From Anaerolineales bacterium UBA3071 (GTDB lineage: Bacteria > Chloroflexota > Anaerolineae > UBA3071): a stretch of 11,567 nt of DNA. A program made the position numbers and the translations under genes. The stretch spans positions 543 through 12,109 of the forward strand of contig DFBV01000057.1 in the NCBI GenBank assembly GCA_002366755.1. The letters are read 5' to 3'. Below, piece by piece: positions 5,988 to 11,567 of the stretch. The number at the start of each line of letters is the position of its first letter. The first letter of the stretch is position 1. Under the pieces are notes generated by a model. It did no database searches and was not told where the DNA came from. It was given only the letters and a program-made list of their open reading frames with translations.

Positions 5988-7329
5988 ACTCCGCCAACGC
6001 TTCCACCAACTCATCAATCTTCTCCCTGCTGTTCATCTCCGTCACGCAGACCAGCAGGCCATCGTCCAGTTCGGGATAGTCCCGGCCCAACTCGTAGCCG
6101 CCCAGGATGGCCCAGTCATCCAGAAGATAACGCAGCATCTTGTCTACCGGTTGCGGGCAGCGCACTACGAATTCCTTGAAGAACGGCCTGTCGCCCATGA
6201 TCTCGTAGCCCGGCAGCTTGGCGATCTCGGCTGCCGCGTAGTGAGCCTTGTGGTAGCAGAGCTCGGCCACCTGGCGCAGGCCCCGCTTGCCCATGGCCGC
6301 CAGATAGACGCCCGCGGCCAGCGCGCACAGCGCCTGGTTGGTGCAAATGTTGGAGCTGGCCTTCTCGCGGCGGATGTGCTGCTCCCGTGTGCTCAGGGCC
6401 AGGACGAAGCCACGCCGCCCCTGTGTGTCCACCGTCTCCCCCACGATGCGGCCAGCCACGCTGCGCACATACCGCTTGCGGCAGGCGAAGAAGCCCAGGT
6501 ACGGCCCGCCGAAGCTGATGGGGTTGCCCAGTGGCTGTCCCTCGCCCACGACGATGTCGGCTCCATAGTCACCCGGCGGGGCGAAGAGCCCCAGACTGAT
6601 GGGATCTGCGGCCACGACCAGCAGCGCGCCGCAGCCATGCACAGCGTCGGCCAGCGTCTGCATTTCCGCCGGGCTGTAGAGTTGTCCCAGGAAATCGGGG
6701 TTCTGGACGATAACGCAGGCGGTGTCGCCATCACACAGCGCCGCCAGCGCGTCCACCCCGTTGCTCAGATCGTCGTCGCCGATGAGGGTCAGGCCCATGC
6801 CCTGGGTGTAGGTGCGGGCCACGGCCCGGTACTGCGGATGGAGCATCGGCGAGAGGATGGCTTTCTTGCGCTTGCGGCGGCCGACATTAAACGCTGTGAT
6901 CACCGCCTCGGCCACGGCGGTCGCGCCGTCATAGTGGGAGGCGTTGGCCGCCTCCATACCCGTGAGGGCACAGATCATGGACTGGTACTCGAAGATGGCC
7001 TGCAGCGTGCCTTGGCTGATCTCTGGCTGGTAGGGGGTGTAGGCGGTGTAGAACTCGCCGCGGCTGATGAGCTGATCCACCACACTGGGGATGAAGTGGC
7101 GGTAGGCTCCCGCGCCCAGGAAGCAGGCCGTGTGGTTCAGGTCGATGCTGACTTCGCTGAGCATCAGCAATTCTTGTTGGATCTCCAGTTCGGACAGCGG
7201 ATCTGGCAGCTCCAGCATCGGAAAGCGCACTTCCTCCGGCACGTCGTGAAAGAGGTCCTCGATCCGCTCCACGCCGATGGCAGCCAGCATCGCCGCCCGA
7301 TCGGCGTCAGTGTTAGGGATGTAGGGCAT
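5953..7329 (-). CDS. gcvPA: Glycine dehydrogenase (decarboxylating) subunit 1
   Basis: A 458-residue N-terminal half of the split P-protein; partner of GcvPB in the glycine cleavage complex. Hallmarks from the ATG at 7329: MPYIPNTDADRAAMLAAIG, FLGAGAYRHFIPSVVDQL (70-87), TAYTPYQPEISQGTLQAIFEYQS (95-117) and ASHYDGATA (130-138). I chose this ATG over one nine codons upstream because homologues start with YIPNT and GGAGG lies 6 nt before it. The conserved family end is DELVEALAEL; the following GGPRQGGEVS is read from DNA that in another frame resembles a transposase, so the native tail seems to have been replaced. It lies 248 bp after gcvH, across a repeat-rich spacer, and 129 bp before gcvPB. 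Confidence 0.95.
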   Translation of the reverse strand: MPYIPNTDADRAAMLAAIGVERIEDLFHDVPEEVRFPMLELPDPLSELEIQQELLMLSEVSIDLNHTACFLGAGAYRHFIPSVVDQLISRGEFYTAYTPYQPEISQGTLQAIFEYQSMICALTGMEAANASHYDGATAVAEAVITAFNVGRRKRKKAILSPMLHPQYRAVARTYTQGMGLTLIGDDDLSNGVDALAALCDGDTACVIVQNPDFLGQLYSPAEMQTLADAVHGCGALLVVAADPISLGLFAPPGDYGADIVVGEGQPLGNPISFGGPYLGFFACRKRYVRSVAGRIVGETVDTQGRRGFVLALSTREQHIRREKASSNICTNQALCALAAGVYLAAMGKRGLRQVAELCYHKAHYAAAEIAKLPGYEIMGDRPFFKEFVVRCPQPVDKMLRYLLDDWAILGGYELGRDYPELDDGLLVCVTEMNSREKIDELVEALAELGGPRQGGEVS

Positions 7330-7343
7330 ACTCGCCTCCCAAT

Positions 7344-7402
7344 GGTCAGCGGACAAGCGGAATGAGCGGAGTGTTTCTTTCTTTTCCGCTGGTTCCGCTG
7401 AC
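7344..7402. repeat. Inverted stutter-word repeat, AGCGGA family
   Basis: Just upstream of gcvPA. AGCGGA occurs at 7348-7353, 7356-7361 and 7365-7370. Its complement TCCGCT occurs at 7385-7390 and 7394-7399. The left arm GTCAGCGGACAAGCGGA (7345-7361) pairs with the right arm TCCGCTGGTTCCGCTGAC (7385-7402) with one gap and one mismatch. Words recur every 8-9 bp with differing spacers. Confidence 0.7.
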
Positions 7403-7420
7403 TGCTTCTACTCCTTGGTC

Positions 7421-7445
7421 AGCCGATGAAGCCGATGCAACCGAT
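7421..7445. repeat. Triple AGCCGAT array, left flank of gcvH
   Basis: AGCCGAT at 7421-7427 and 7430-7436, and AACCGAT at 7439-7445: an exact 9-bp period with variable dinucleotide spacers. The reverse complement of the array at 8014-8038 matches it at 20 of 25 positions, so the two form an inverted pair on either side of gcvH. Confidence 0.7.
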
Positions 7446-7486
7446 AGGGTAGCACCAGCGATAGAACTCTGCGTCAATGACAGGGC

Positions 7487-7568
7487 ATCAGCTATCAGTG
7501 ATCAGGTATCGGGCTTGCAATCTCCAATACCCAATACCTGATCTTGGATCACTGAGACCTGATCACTG
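7487..7568. repeat. Inverted stutter-word repeat, ATCAGnn / CTGATC family
   Basis: The left part is four ATCAG/ATCGG words with a 7-bp period (7487-7513). The right part (7530-7568) is the complement, with ACCTGAT twice (7536-7542, 7557-7563) and ATCACTG twice (7548-7554, 7562-7568). CAGTGATCAGGTATCGGG (7496-7513) pairs with CCCAATACCTGATC...ATCACTG after allowing a 7-bp insertion. It lies immediately downstream of gcvH and could fold into a long stem in the gcvH-gcvPA mRNA. Confidence 0.7.
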
Positions 7569-7577
7569 CTGGCATCG

Positions 7578-7967
7578 CTACTCCTCCAGCGTCTTGAGGA
7601 AAGCTTCGTATCCGTCACCGTCCATGAGCTGGAGTATCTCGCCGGGATCGCTCATTTCCACAACGATCATCCAGCCGTCGTCATAGGGTGACTGGTTGAC
7701 CAGCTCCGGCTCGTCCTCCAGCCGATCGTTGATCTCGACCACGGTCCCGCTGAGCGGCGAGAACAGGTCCGAGGCAGTCTTGACCGACTCGACAACACCG
7801 AAGCTCTCCATGAACTCAACGTCGCTGCCCGGCTCCGGTAGTTCCACGTAGACCACGTCGCCCAACTGCTCCTGGGCGAACGCGGTGATGCCCACCGTCG
7901 CCTGCTTGCCTTCCACGCGGACCCACTCGTGCTCCTTGCTGTACCTGAGGTCAGATGGGATGGTCAT
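7578..7967 (-). CDS. gcvH: Glycine cleavage system H protein (lipoyl carrier)
   Basis: A 129-residue protein of standard H-protein length that shuttles the lipoyl-bound aminomethyl intermediate among the P, T and L proteins. Visible: LRYSKEHEWVR (7-17), VGITAFAQEQLGDVVYVELP (25-44), the lipoylation site ESVKTASD with K63, the SPLSGTVVEIN block, and the late SPYDDGWM. The ATG at 7967 has AAGGAG about 9 nt upstream and gives the usual family N-terminus; an upstream ATG at 8000 would add 11 atypical residues and is rejected. Downstream come gcvPA and gcvPB; upstream, 75 bp away, is an HdrA-like flavoprotein. A lipoate-binding LbpA role as in sHdr sulfur oxidation was considered, but adjacency to gcvPA/gcvPB favours true GcvH. 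Inverted 25-mer repeats flank the gene. Confidence 0.95.
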   Translation of the reverse strand: MTIPSDLRYSKEHEWVRVEGKQATVGITAFAQEQLGDVVYVELPEPGSDVEFMESFGVVESVKTASDLFSPLSGTVVEINDRLEDEPELVNQSPYDDGWMIVVEMSDPGEILQLMDGDGYEAFLKTLEE

Positions 7968-8013
7968 GATTGTCTTCTCCTTGCGTGATATATCTATCAA
8001 AGCGTGATAGGGT

Positions 8014-8038
8014 ATCGGCTTAATCGGCTCAATCGGCT
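8014..8038. repeat. Triple ATCGGCT array, right flank of gcvH
   Basis: ATCGGCT at 8014-8020, 8023-8029 and 8032-8038, with a 9-bp period and spacers TA and CA. It is the inverted counterpart of 7421-7445 and sits between the stop of the HdrA-like gene and gcvH. Confidence 0.7.
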
Positions 8039-8042
8039 GATA

Positions 8043-9833
8043 TCAAACAATAGCGTCGATCATGGCCATCATCTGCTCTGGCTTCCAGTTGAAGATCTGC
8101 GACGCTTTGTTGGGACAGGCAACGACGCAGGCTCCACAGTTCTGGCATAGCGCAGCGTTGACGATGGCCAAGTTACGCACAGGGTGGATGCTGCGCGCGT
8201 CGTAGGGGCAGACCTCGACACACGCCCCGCAGGCCGAGCACAGTTCCTCGACGACGTAGGCCACTGTCGGCTCTTGCGTCATCTCCTCGTGCGAGAAGAG
8301 AATGAGCACTTTGGCCGCTGCGCCACTGGCCTGGGCCACCGTCTCGGGGATGTCCTTGGGGCCTTGCGCAGCACCCGCCAGGTAGACGCCAGCGGTCAGG
8401 CTCTCTACAGGGCGGAGTTTGGGATGCGCCTCGGCGAAGAAGCCGTCGGCGTCCGTTGCAACTCGCAACCGCTGGGCCAGCTCTGCCGTATCGGCGCTGG
8501 GCACCATCGGCGTGGCTAGCACGACCAGATCAGCGGCCACCTCGATGGGCTGTCCACTCAATGTATCCACGCCCCAGACCATCACCTTGCCATCTTCAAG
8601 GAACAGCCTGGATACCTTGCCCCGCACGTAGAGCACGCGGTGCTCCTGCATGGCCTGATCCACGTACTCCTCGTATCCCCGACCGGCCGAGCGGATGTCG
8701 GTGTAGAAGACGTAGGCTTGGCCGTCGGGAACTCGCTCCGTGTACATCGTGGCCTGCTTGGCCACCACCATGCAGCAGATCTTCGAGCAGTAAGGTACGC
8801 CGTGTTCGGGGTCACGGGATCCCGCACACTGCACGAACACTACCTCCTTGGGCACTTTGCCGTCGGATGGCCGGCGGATCTCGCTGCTTGGGGCCAGCAT
8901 GTCCTCGAAAGCCAGGGTGTCTATCACGTCGGCCGTCTCCCCACCGCCGTACTCCGGCAGCGCAGTGAGTGGGTAGCGGTCGTAGCCGGTAGCGACGACG
9001 ATAGCGCCCACGGCCAGGTCAGTATATGGGTAGGTTGGTAGACTGGTAGGTTGGTTGCCTGGTAGATTGGTAGATTGGGTTTTCTCCTCCCAATTTACCA
9101 ATTTACCAATCCCCAATCTACCAGTCCCCAATCTACCCATCTGCACAGTGAAGTTGCCTACATACCCAGACACCTCTTCAACCTCGGCTTCCATCAGCAC
9201 TTGGATGTGCGGATGGCGGATGACCGACTCAATCTTCTGGGCCAGAAGCTCTGGCGCGGCATCGAAGTTGAGGTAGGTGCCGCTGAGTTCCGCCATCTTG
9301 CCACCCAAACGCTTGCTGCGTTCCACCAGCACCACGGGGTAGCCTGCGTCGGCAATGTCCAGCGAAGCCTGCATGCCGGCGATGCCCCCGCCGATGACCA
9401 GCGCCCGCTTGGTGATGGGCAGCGCCAGCACGTCCAGTGGCTGGTCTCCCTTCACCTTCTCCACGACGGTCTGGATGATGGCAATGGCCTTGGTCGTGGC
9501 CTGGGCCGGATCATCCTGATGCACCCAGGAACATTGTTCGCGGATGTTGGCGCACTCGCACAGGTAGGAGTTGAGGCCCACCGAGGCCACGGCGCGGCGG
9601 AAGGTGGTCTCGTGCATGGCTGGCGAGCAGGCAGCGACCACTACACCGTCGAGTCCCTGTTCTTGGACGCTGTCACAGATCAACTTCTGACCAGGTTCCG
9701 AGCAGCAGTACTCGTAGGTGGTGGCCAGTGCGACGCCAGGGACATCCCGCAGTGCCTCCGCCACCGCTTCCACGTCTACAGTGCCAGCGATGTTGTGCCC
9801 GCAGTGGCAGACGAAAACGCCGATGTGCCGCAA
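8043..9833 (-). CDS. HdrA-like iron-sulfur flavoprotein (CoB-CoM heterodisulfide reductase subunit A family)
   Basis: A 596-residue protein. The N-terminal cluster-binding domain has IGVFVCHCG (C9, C11), YEYCCSE (C43, C44), VAACSP (C69) and CECANIREQC. An FAD Rossmann motif VIGGGIAGMQA (146-156) and GGKMAELSGTY follow. Then come VGAIVVATGYD, VQCAGSRDPEHGVPYCSKICC, and two C-terminal [4Fe-4S] motifs (C532/535/538/542 and C563/566/569/573). HdrA proteins carry electrons, often by flavin bifurcation, with HdrBC or MvhD-type partners; none are visible here. I chose TTG at 9833 (GAGG 6 nt upstream, protein starting just before RHIGVFVC); a TTG at 9845 is also open, and no ATG is available. Residues 232-269 are encoded by a 115-bp palindromic repeat where classical HdrA carries its inserted ferredoxin domain, which is absent. 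A paralogue lies upstream at 10746. Confidence 0.88.
   Translation of the reverse strand: MRHIGVFVCHCGHNIAGTVDVEAVAEALRDVPGVALATTYEYCCSEPGQKLICDSVQEQGLDGVVVAACSPAMHETTFRRAVASVGLNSYLCECANIREQCSWVHQDDPAQATTKAIAIIQTVVEKVKGDQPLDVLALPITKRALVIGGGIAGMQASLDIADAGYPVVLVERSKRLGGKMAELSGTYLNFDAAPELLAQKIESVIRHPHIQVLMEAEVEEVSGYVGNFTVQMGRLGTGRLGIGKLVNWEEKTQSTNLPGNQPTSLPTYPYTDLAVGAIVVATGYDRYPLTALPEYGGGETADVIDTLAFEDMLAPSSEIRRPSDGKVPKEVVFVQCAGSRDPEHGVPYCSKICCMVVAKQATMYTERVPDGQAYVFYTDIRSAGRGYEEYVDQAMQEHRVLYVRGKVSRLFLEDGKVMVWGVDTLSGQPIEVAADLVVLATPMVPSADTAELAQRLRVATDADGFFAEAHPKLRPVESLTAGVYLAGAAQGPKDIPETVAQASGAAAKVLILFSHEEMTQEPTVAYVVEELCSACGACVEVCPYDARSIHPVRNLAIVNAALCQNCGACVVACPNKASQIFNWKPEQMMAMIDAIV
9026..9140. 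repeat. 115-bp palindromic GGTAGATT repeat inside the hdrA-like gene
   Basis: Left arm (9026-9079) is built of GGTAGNTT/GGTAGACT words every 8 bp; loop 9080-9088; right arm (9089-9140) is built of AATYTACC words. The reverse complement of the right arm aligns with nearly all of the left arm with small gaps, both ending ATGGGTAG. The element is fully translated in frame in the HdrA-like protein, giving the low-complexity GRLGTGRLGIGKLVNWEE and TNLPGNQPTSLPTYPY. That composition is unlike the flanking protein, which supports a late insertion. Confidence 0.85.
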
Positions 9834-9909
9834 TGTAATCCTCAACGTGTACCAGGTTGTCTACGGGACGCGCAGGTCCGCGCACGAAAGCGTACAGCAC
9901 GCACCGATC

Positions 9910-9965
9910 GACGAACGACGAAGGACGAAAGATCAACATTCGTCATTCGTCCTTGGTCATTCGTC
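9910..9965. repeat. Inverted stutter-word repeat, GACGAAN family
   Basis: GACGAACGACGAAGGACGAA (9910-9929) and TTCGTCCTTGGTCATTCGTC (9946-9965) pair at 18 of 20 positions around a 16-nt loop. The word GACGAA recurs with a 7-bp period in both arms. It fills the spacer between the DUF3795 gene and the HdrA-like gene, and could act as a stem-loop in their joint mRNA. Confidence 0.8.
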
Positions 9966-9983
9966 AGACCATAAGCCTGCGTC

Positions 9984-10340
9984 CTAGCCAGAAGGCCAGA
10001 GTCTCGCCCGTATCTCTTCCAGCGTGACCTTAGCGTCGGGTGCGTACACCAGGAAACCGGTCAGCGTCTCGCAGCCATAGTCATCGCAGTGGGCACAGTT
10101 AACCACGCCCTTGCCGATGGCGCAGGCTCTGACCGCGCACTCCCCGCAGTGGACGCACAGCCTGGGGCCGTCGCTCAGGCAACCATCGCACCAGACATTG
10201 TCAGCGGTGATGGAGGCGTTGAACTCCTTGGCCCATTTCTCCGCCACCCGCTGGATGGCTCCCACATCGTCGGCCTGCGTAGCGATGTACGCTGGACATT
10301 CGGTGCACACCAAGCCGCAGTAGGCAATCATCTTATTCAT
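9984..10340 (-). CDS. Cysteine-rich DUF3795 family protein
   Basis: A 118-residue small cytosolic protein whose N-terminus AYCGLVCTECPAYIAT (6-20) is the DUF3795 hallmark (C8, C12, C15). It is followed by WCDGC, LCVHCGEC, RAC, NCAHCDDYGC and a short helical tail. The pattern of Cys pairs suggests metal or iron-sulfur binding, but no function is established for the family and I do not assign one. The ATG has GGGAG about 6 nt upstream. It lies between two HdrA-like genes on the same strand, 150 bp upstream of the complete one, which suggests (inference) an accessory role with the Hdr-type proteins. No signal peptide or membrane segment. Confidence 0.85.
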   Translation of the reverse strand: MNKMIAYCGLVCTECPAYIATQADDVGAIQRVAEKWAKEFNASITADNVWCDGCLSDGPRLCVHCGECAVRACAIGKGVVNCAHCDDYGCETLTGFLVYAPDAKVTLEEIRARLWPSG

Positions 10341-10569
10341 GAGTAACTCCCTCTTCCAGAGAAATCCTTCGGTAGCAACCTGATGAGGCAGTGCCAGGAA
10401 GTGTCTTTAACAGCATTACGGCTCTTCATCATCAGCCGCTACTGGCGTGTTCTGCAGGATATACGAAGTCACTCCCTTCACCCCTGCGATGGCTTCTTCC
10501 AAGACTTCACGCTCCGGAACCGACGAGAAGGGGGAAGGGTAGCGCTGCTCATGGACTGGCTTCCTTCCA
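10341..10569 (-). other. Spacer with no supported gene
   Basis: About 230 bases between the HicB-like stop and the DUF3795 start. A minus-strand frame ending at 10416 reads REVLEEAIAGVKGVTSYI near its end, vaguely like the helix-turn-strand of a BON domain, but the part beyond the HicB overlap has no start codon and no ribosome site. A second frame starts at 10570, overlapping the HicB-like stop (TGATG), and gives only 30 residues without motifs. No hicA-like sequence, hairpin terminator or repeat array was seen. Confidence 0.4.
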
Positions 10570-10749
10570 TCACAAAACCTCCCCATCCTCCAGCATGCAC
10601 TCCAGATGCAATTGCATTGTTTCGGCGATATTGGCCTGGGCTTCAGCCAGTGTATCGCCAAGGGAGTGACAACCCTTCAGAGCTGGCACGTAGGCGTGAT
10701 AGCTGCCGTCATCAGGCTCGACGATCACCGTGCAGGCAAAGTCCCTCAT
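10570..10749 (-). CDS. HicB-like protein (orphan antitoxin-type domain)
   Basis: A 59-residue protein easily missed for its size. It reads as MRDFACTVIVEPDDGSYHAY, then VPALKGCHSLGDTLAEA, QANIAETMQLHLECMLEDGE, VL. This is the HicB partial RNase H-like fold pattern: beta-strand, EPDDGSYHAYVPALKGC, then GDTLAEAQANIAE helix. The ATG overlaps the stop of the upstream HdrA-like gene by four bases (ATGA), implying translational coupling. HicB normally neutralises the HicA mRNA interferase, but no HicA (with its GSH motif) is seen on either side, and no C-terminal DNA-binding domain is present. It may be an orphan HicB-fold protein with an unrelated role, or a leftover of a broken module. The fold call is good; the toxin-antitoxin role is doubtful. 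Confidence 0.75.
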   Translation of the reverse strand: MRDFACTVIVEPDDGSYHAYVPALKGCHSLGDTLAEAQANIAETMQLHLECMLEDGEVL

Positions 10750-11567
10750 CCCAACAGCCCTTCATTGTTTTCGTCTCCCTCAGTTCCCCGTACATTCTCA
10801 GTCCTCCCTCGTCTCGCCGCTGCAAACAACTTCAACACCTTGGCTGCCGCGCCGCTGGCCTGGGCCACCGTCTCCGTAATGTCGCTGGGGCCTAGCGCCG
10901 CACCGGCCAGGAACACGCCAGGCGTGTCGCTTTCCATCGGCGACATCTCGGCGTTGGCGGGAACGTAGAAGCCGCTGCCATCGTTCGCAAGATTCAGCAT
11001 CTTGGCCAAGGACTCGCTGCCTGCCGCGGGCACGGCCGCTGTCGCCAGCACCACCAAATCAGCAGCGATCTCCACCCGCTGCCTGCTGAGCGTATCCGCG
11101 CCCCAGACCATCAGCCGGTCATCCTGCGGGACGATCTTCGACACCTTGCCCCGCAGGTAGATGACGCCCGCTTCCTCTGTGGCCCGATTGACGAACTCCT
11201 CGTACCCCTTGCCGCCGGCGCGGATGTCAATGTAGAAGACATAGGCCTGGCCGTCGGGCACGCGGTGCTTGTATAACATGGCGTGCTTGGCCGTGTACAT
11301 GCAGCAGATCTTGGAGCAATAGGGCACGCCCCGCTCCGGATCGCGGGAGCCGCTGCATTGCACGAAAACGATCTCCTTCGGCTCCTTGCCATCGGAGGGA
11401 CGGCGCACCTTCCCCGCCGTGGGGCCGGAGGCCGAGAGCAACCGCTCGAAGGCCAGCCCGTCAATGACGTTGGGCAACCGTCCGCCGCCGTATTCAGGCA
11501 GCAGAGTCAGCGAGAGGAGATCGTAGCCCGTGGCCACGACGATAGCGCCGACCCGCTCTTCGAACAC
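10746..11567 (-). CDS. HdrA-like flavoprotein, C-terminal part (cut by window edge)
   Basis: At least 273 residues, with the N-terminus beyond the window; the GTG at the very edge is not a real start. Visible: VGAIVVATGYD, VQCSGSRDPERGVPYCSKICC, the VPDGQAYVFYIDIRAGGKGYEEF block, VMVWGADTLS-type strand, and the FAD-closing GVFLAGAALGPSDITETVAQASGAAAKVL. It is clearly a paralogue of the HdrA-like protein at 8043-9833, position by position. It ends about 25 residues after the FAD-closing motif with a charged tail, so it lacks the two C-terminal [4Fe-4S] motifs. It could be the flavin half of a two-flavoprotein Hdr assembly, or an electron-transfer subunit relying on a separate ferredoxin. It is coupled to the HicB-like gene by a 4-bp overlap. 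Confidence 0.87.
   Translation of the reverse strand: MFEERVGAIVVATGYDLLSLTLLPEYGGGRLPNVIDGLAFERLLSASGPTAGKVRRPSDGKEPKEIVFVQCSGSRDPERGVPYCSKICCMYTAKHAMLYKHRVPDGQAYVFYIDIRAGGKGYEEFVNRATEEAGVIYLRGKVSKIVPQDDRLMVWGADTLSRQRVEIAADLVVLATAAVPAAGSESLAKMLNLANDGSGFYVPANAEMSPMESDTPGVFLAGAALGPSDITETVAQASGAAAKVLKLFAAARRGRTENVRGTEGDENNEGLLG

Noticed and set aside
6151..7365. Long plus-strand open frame (about 400 codons) opposite gcvPA
   Set aside because: It is the antisense of a well-supported gcvPA, rich in His/Arg/Ala as expected for a shadow frame, with no recognised domain.
7578..7967. LbpA-type lipoate carrier of sulfur-oxidising sHdr pathways instead of GcvH
   Set aside because: gcvPA and gcvPB follow directly and no sHdr partners (HdrB/C-like, TusA, DsrE) are in the window, so true GcvH is the simpler call.
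7330..8042. Glycine riboswitch near gcvH or gcvPA
   Set aside because: The spacers are filled by word repeats; I see no tandem glycine aptamer core and no terminator switch.
9834..9845. TTG at 9845 as the start of the HdrA-like protein
   Set aside because: No ribosome site precedes it, whereas TTG at 9833 has GAGG 6 nt upstream and gives the usual short lead into IGVFVCHCG.
9673..9939. Minus-strand frame overlapping the start of the HdrA-like gene
   Set aside because: It runs through the GACGAA palindrome and over the conserved HdrA N-terminus in a different frame, with no family match.
7344..9965. CRISPR array
   Set aside because: Repeat units are only 6-8 bp with 1-3 nt spacers and inverted arms, not 25-40 bp direct repeats with unique spacers, and no cas gene is present.
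10416..10661. 81-residue minus-strand frame after the HicB-like gene
   Set aside because: Its first half overlaps the HicB-like gene in another frame, and the better-looking second half (near REVLEEAIAGVKGV) lacks any start codon or ribosome site.

Overview
The window (about 58-60% GC by eye) looks like chromosome from an anaerobic or microaerophilic bacterium, most likely a Chloroflexota member of the Anaerolineae type. This is inferred from the split glycine decarboxylase (gcvPA + gcvPB), a bacterial archease, a PerR/rubrerythrin pair, HdrA-type iron-sulfur flavoproteins, and gene borders full of short stuttering repeats. No rRNA or tRNA is present to confirm the taxonomy.

Layout. Positions 125-2538 (minus strand) hold an information/repair operon: primary-type sigma factor, then protein-L-isoaspartate methyltransferase, then archease. 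Positions 2539-3146 are a gene-free spacer. It holds a near-consensus minus-strand promoter about 300 nt ahead of the sigma gene, and a plus-strand promoter with a 14/15 match to the PerR box. Positions 3147-4156 (plus) are a PerR-type regulator and a rubrerythrin-like diiron protein, followed at 4263 by what appears to be a frame-broken rubredoxin remnant. Positions 11567-4369 (minus) run as one long collinear series: HdrA-like protein (cut by the window edge), an unlisted 59-residue HicB-like protein, a cysteine-rich DUF3795 protein, a second complete HdrA-like protein, gcvH, gcvPA, gcvPB. No gcvT or gcvL is in the window.

How the genes may work together. GcvPA/GcvPB decarboxylate glycine and load the aminomethyl group on lipoyl-GcvH. 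The absence of a dihydrolipoamide dehydrogenase gene, with two HdrA-type flavoproteins just upstream, raises the possibility (inference only) that Hdr-type electron carriers are coupled to glycine or C1 metabolism. PerR plus rubrerythrin form a self-contained peroxide-defence unit.

The most unusual signal is not a protein. At least six places between 1 and 9965 carry arrays of 6-8 bp words repeated every 7-9 bp with variable 1-3 nt spacers, four of them clearly arranged as inverted arms. Each place uses a different word. One 115-bp palindrome lies inside the hdrA-like coding region and is translated in frame; one pair of inverted 25-mers flanks gcvH. A fragment resembling a REP-associated (Y1) transposase lies between gcvPA and gcvPB and appears to supply gcvPA's stop codon.
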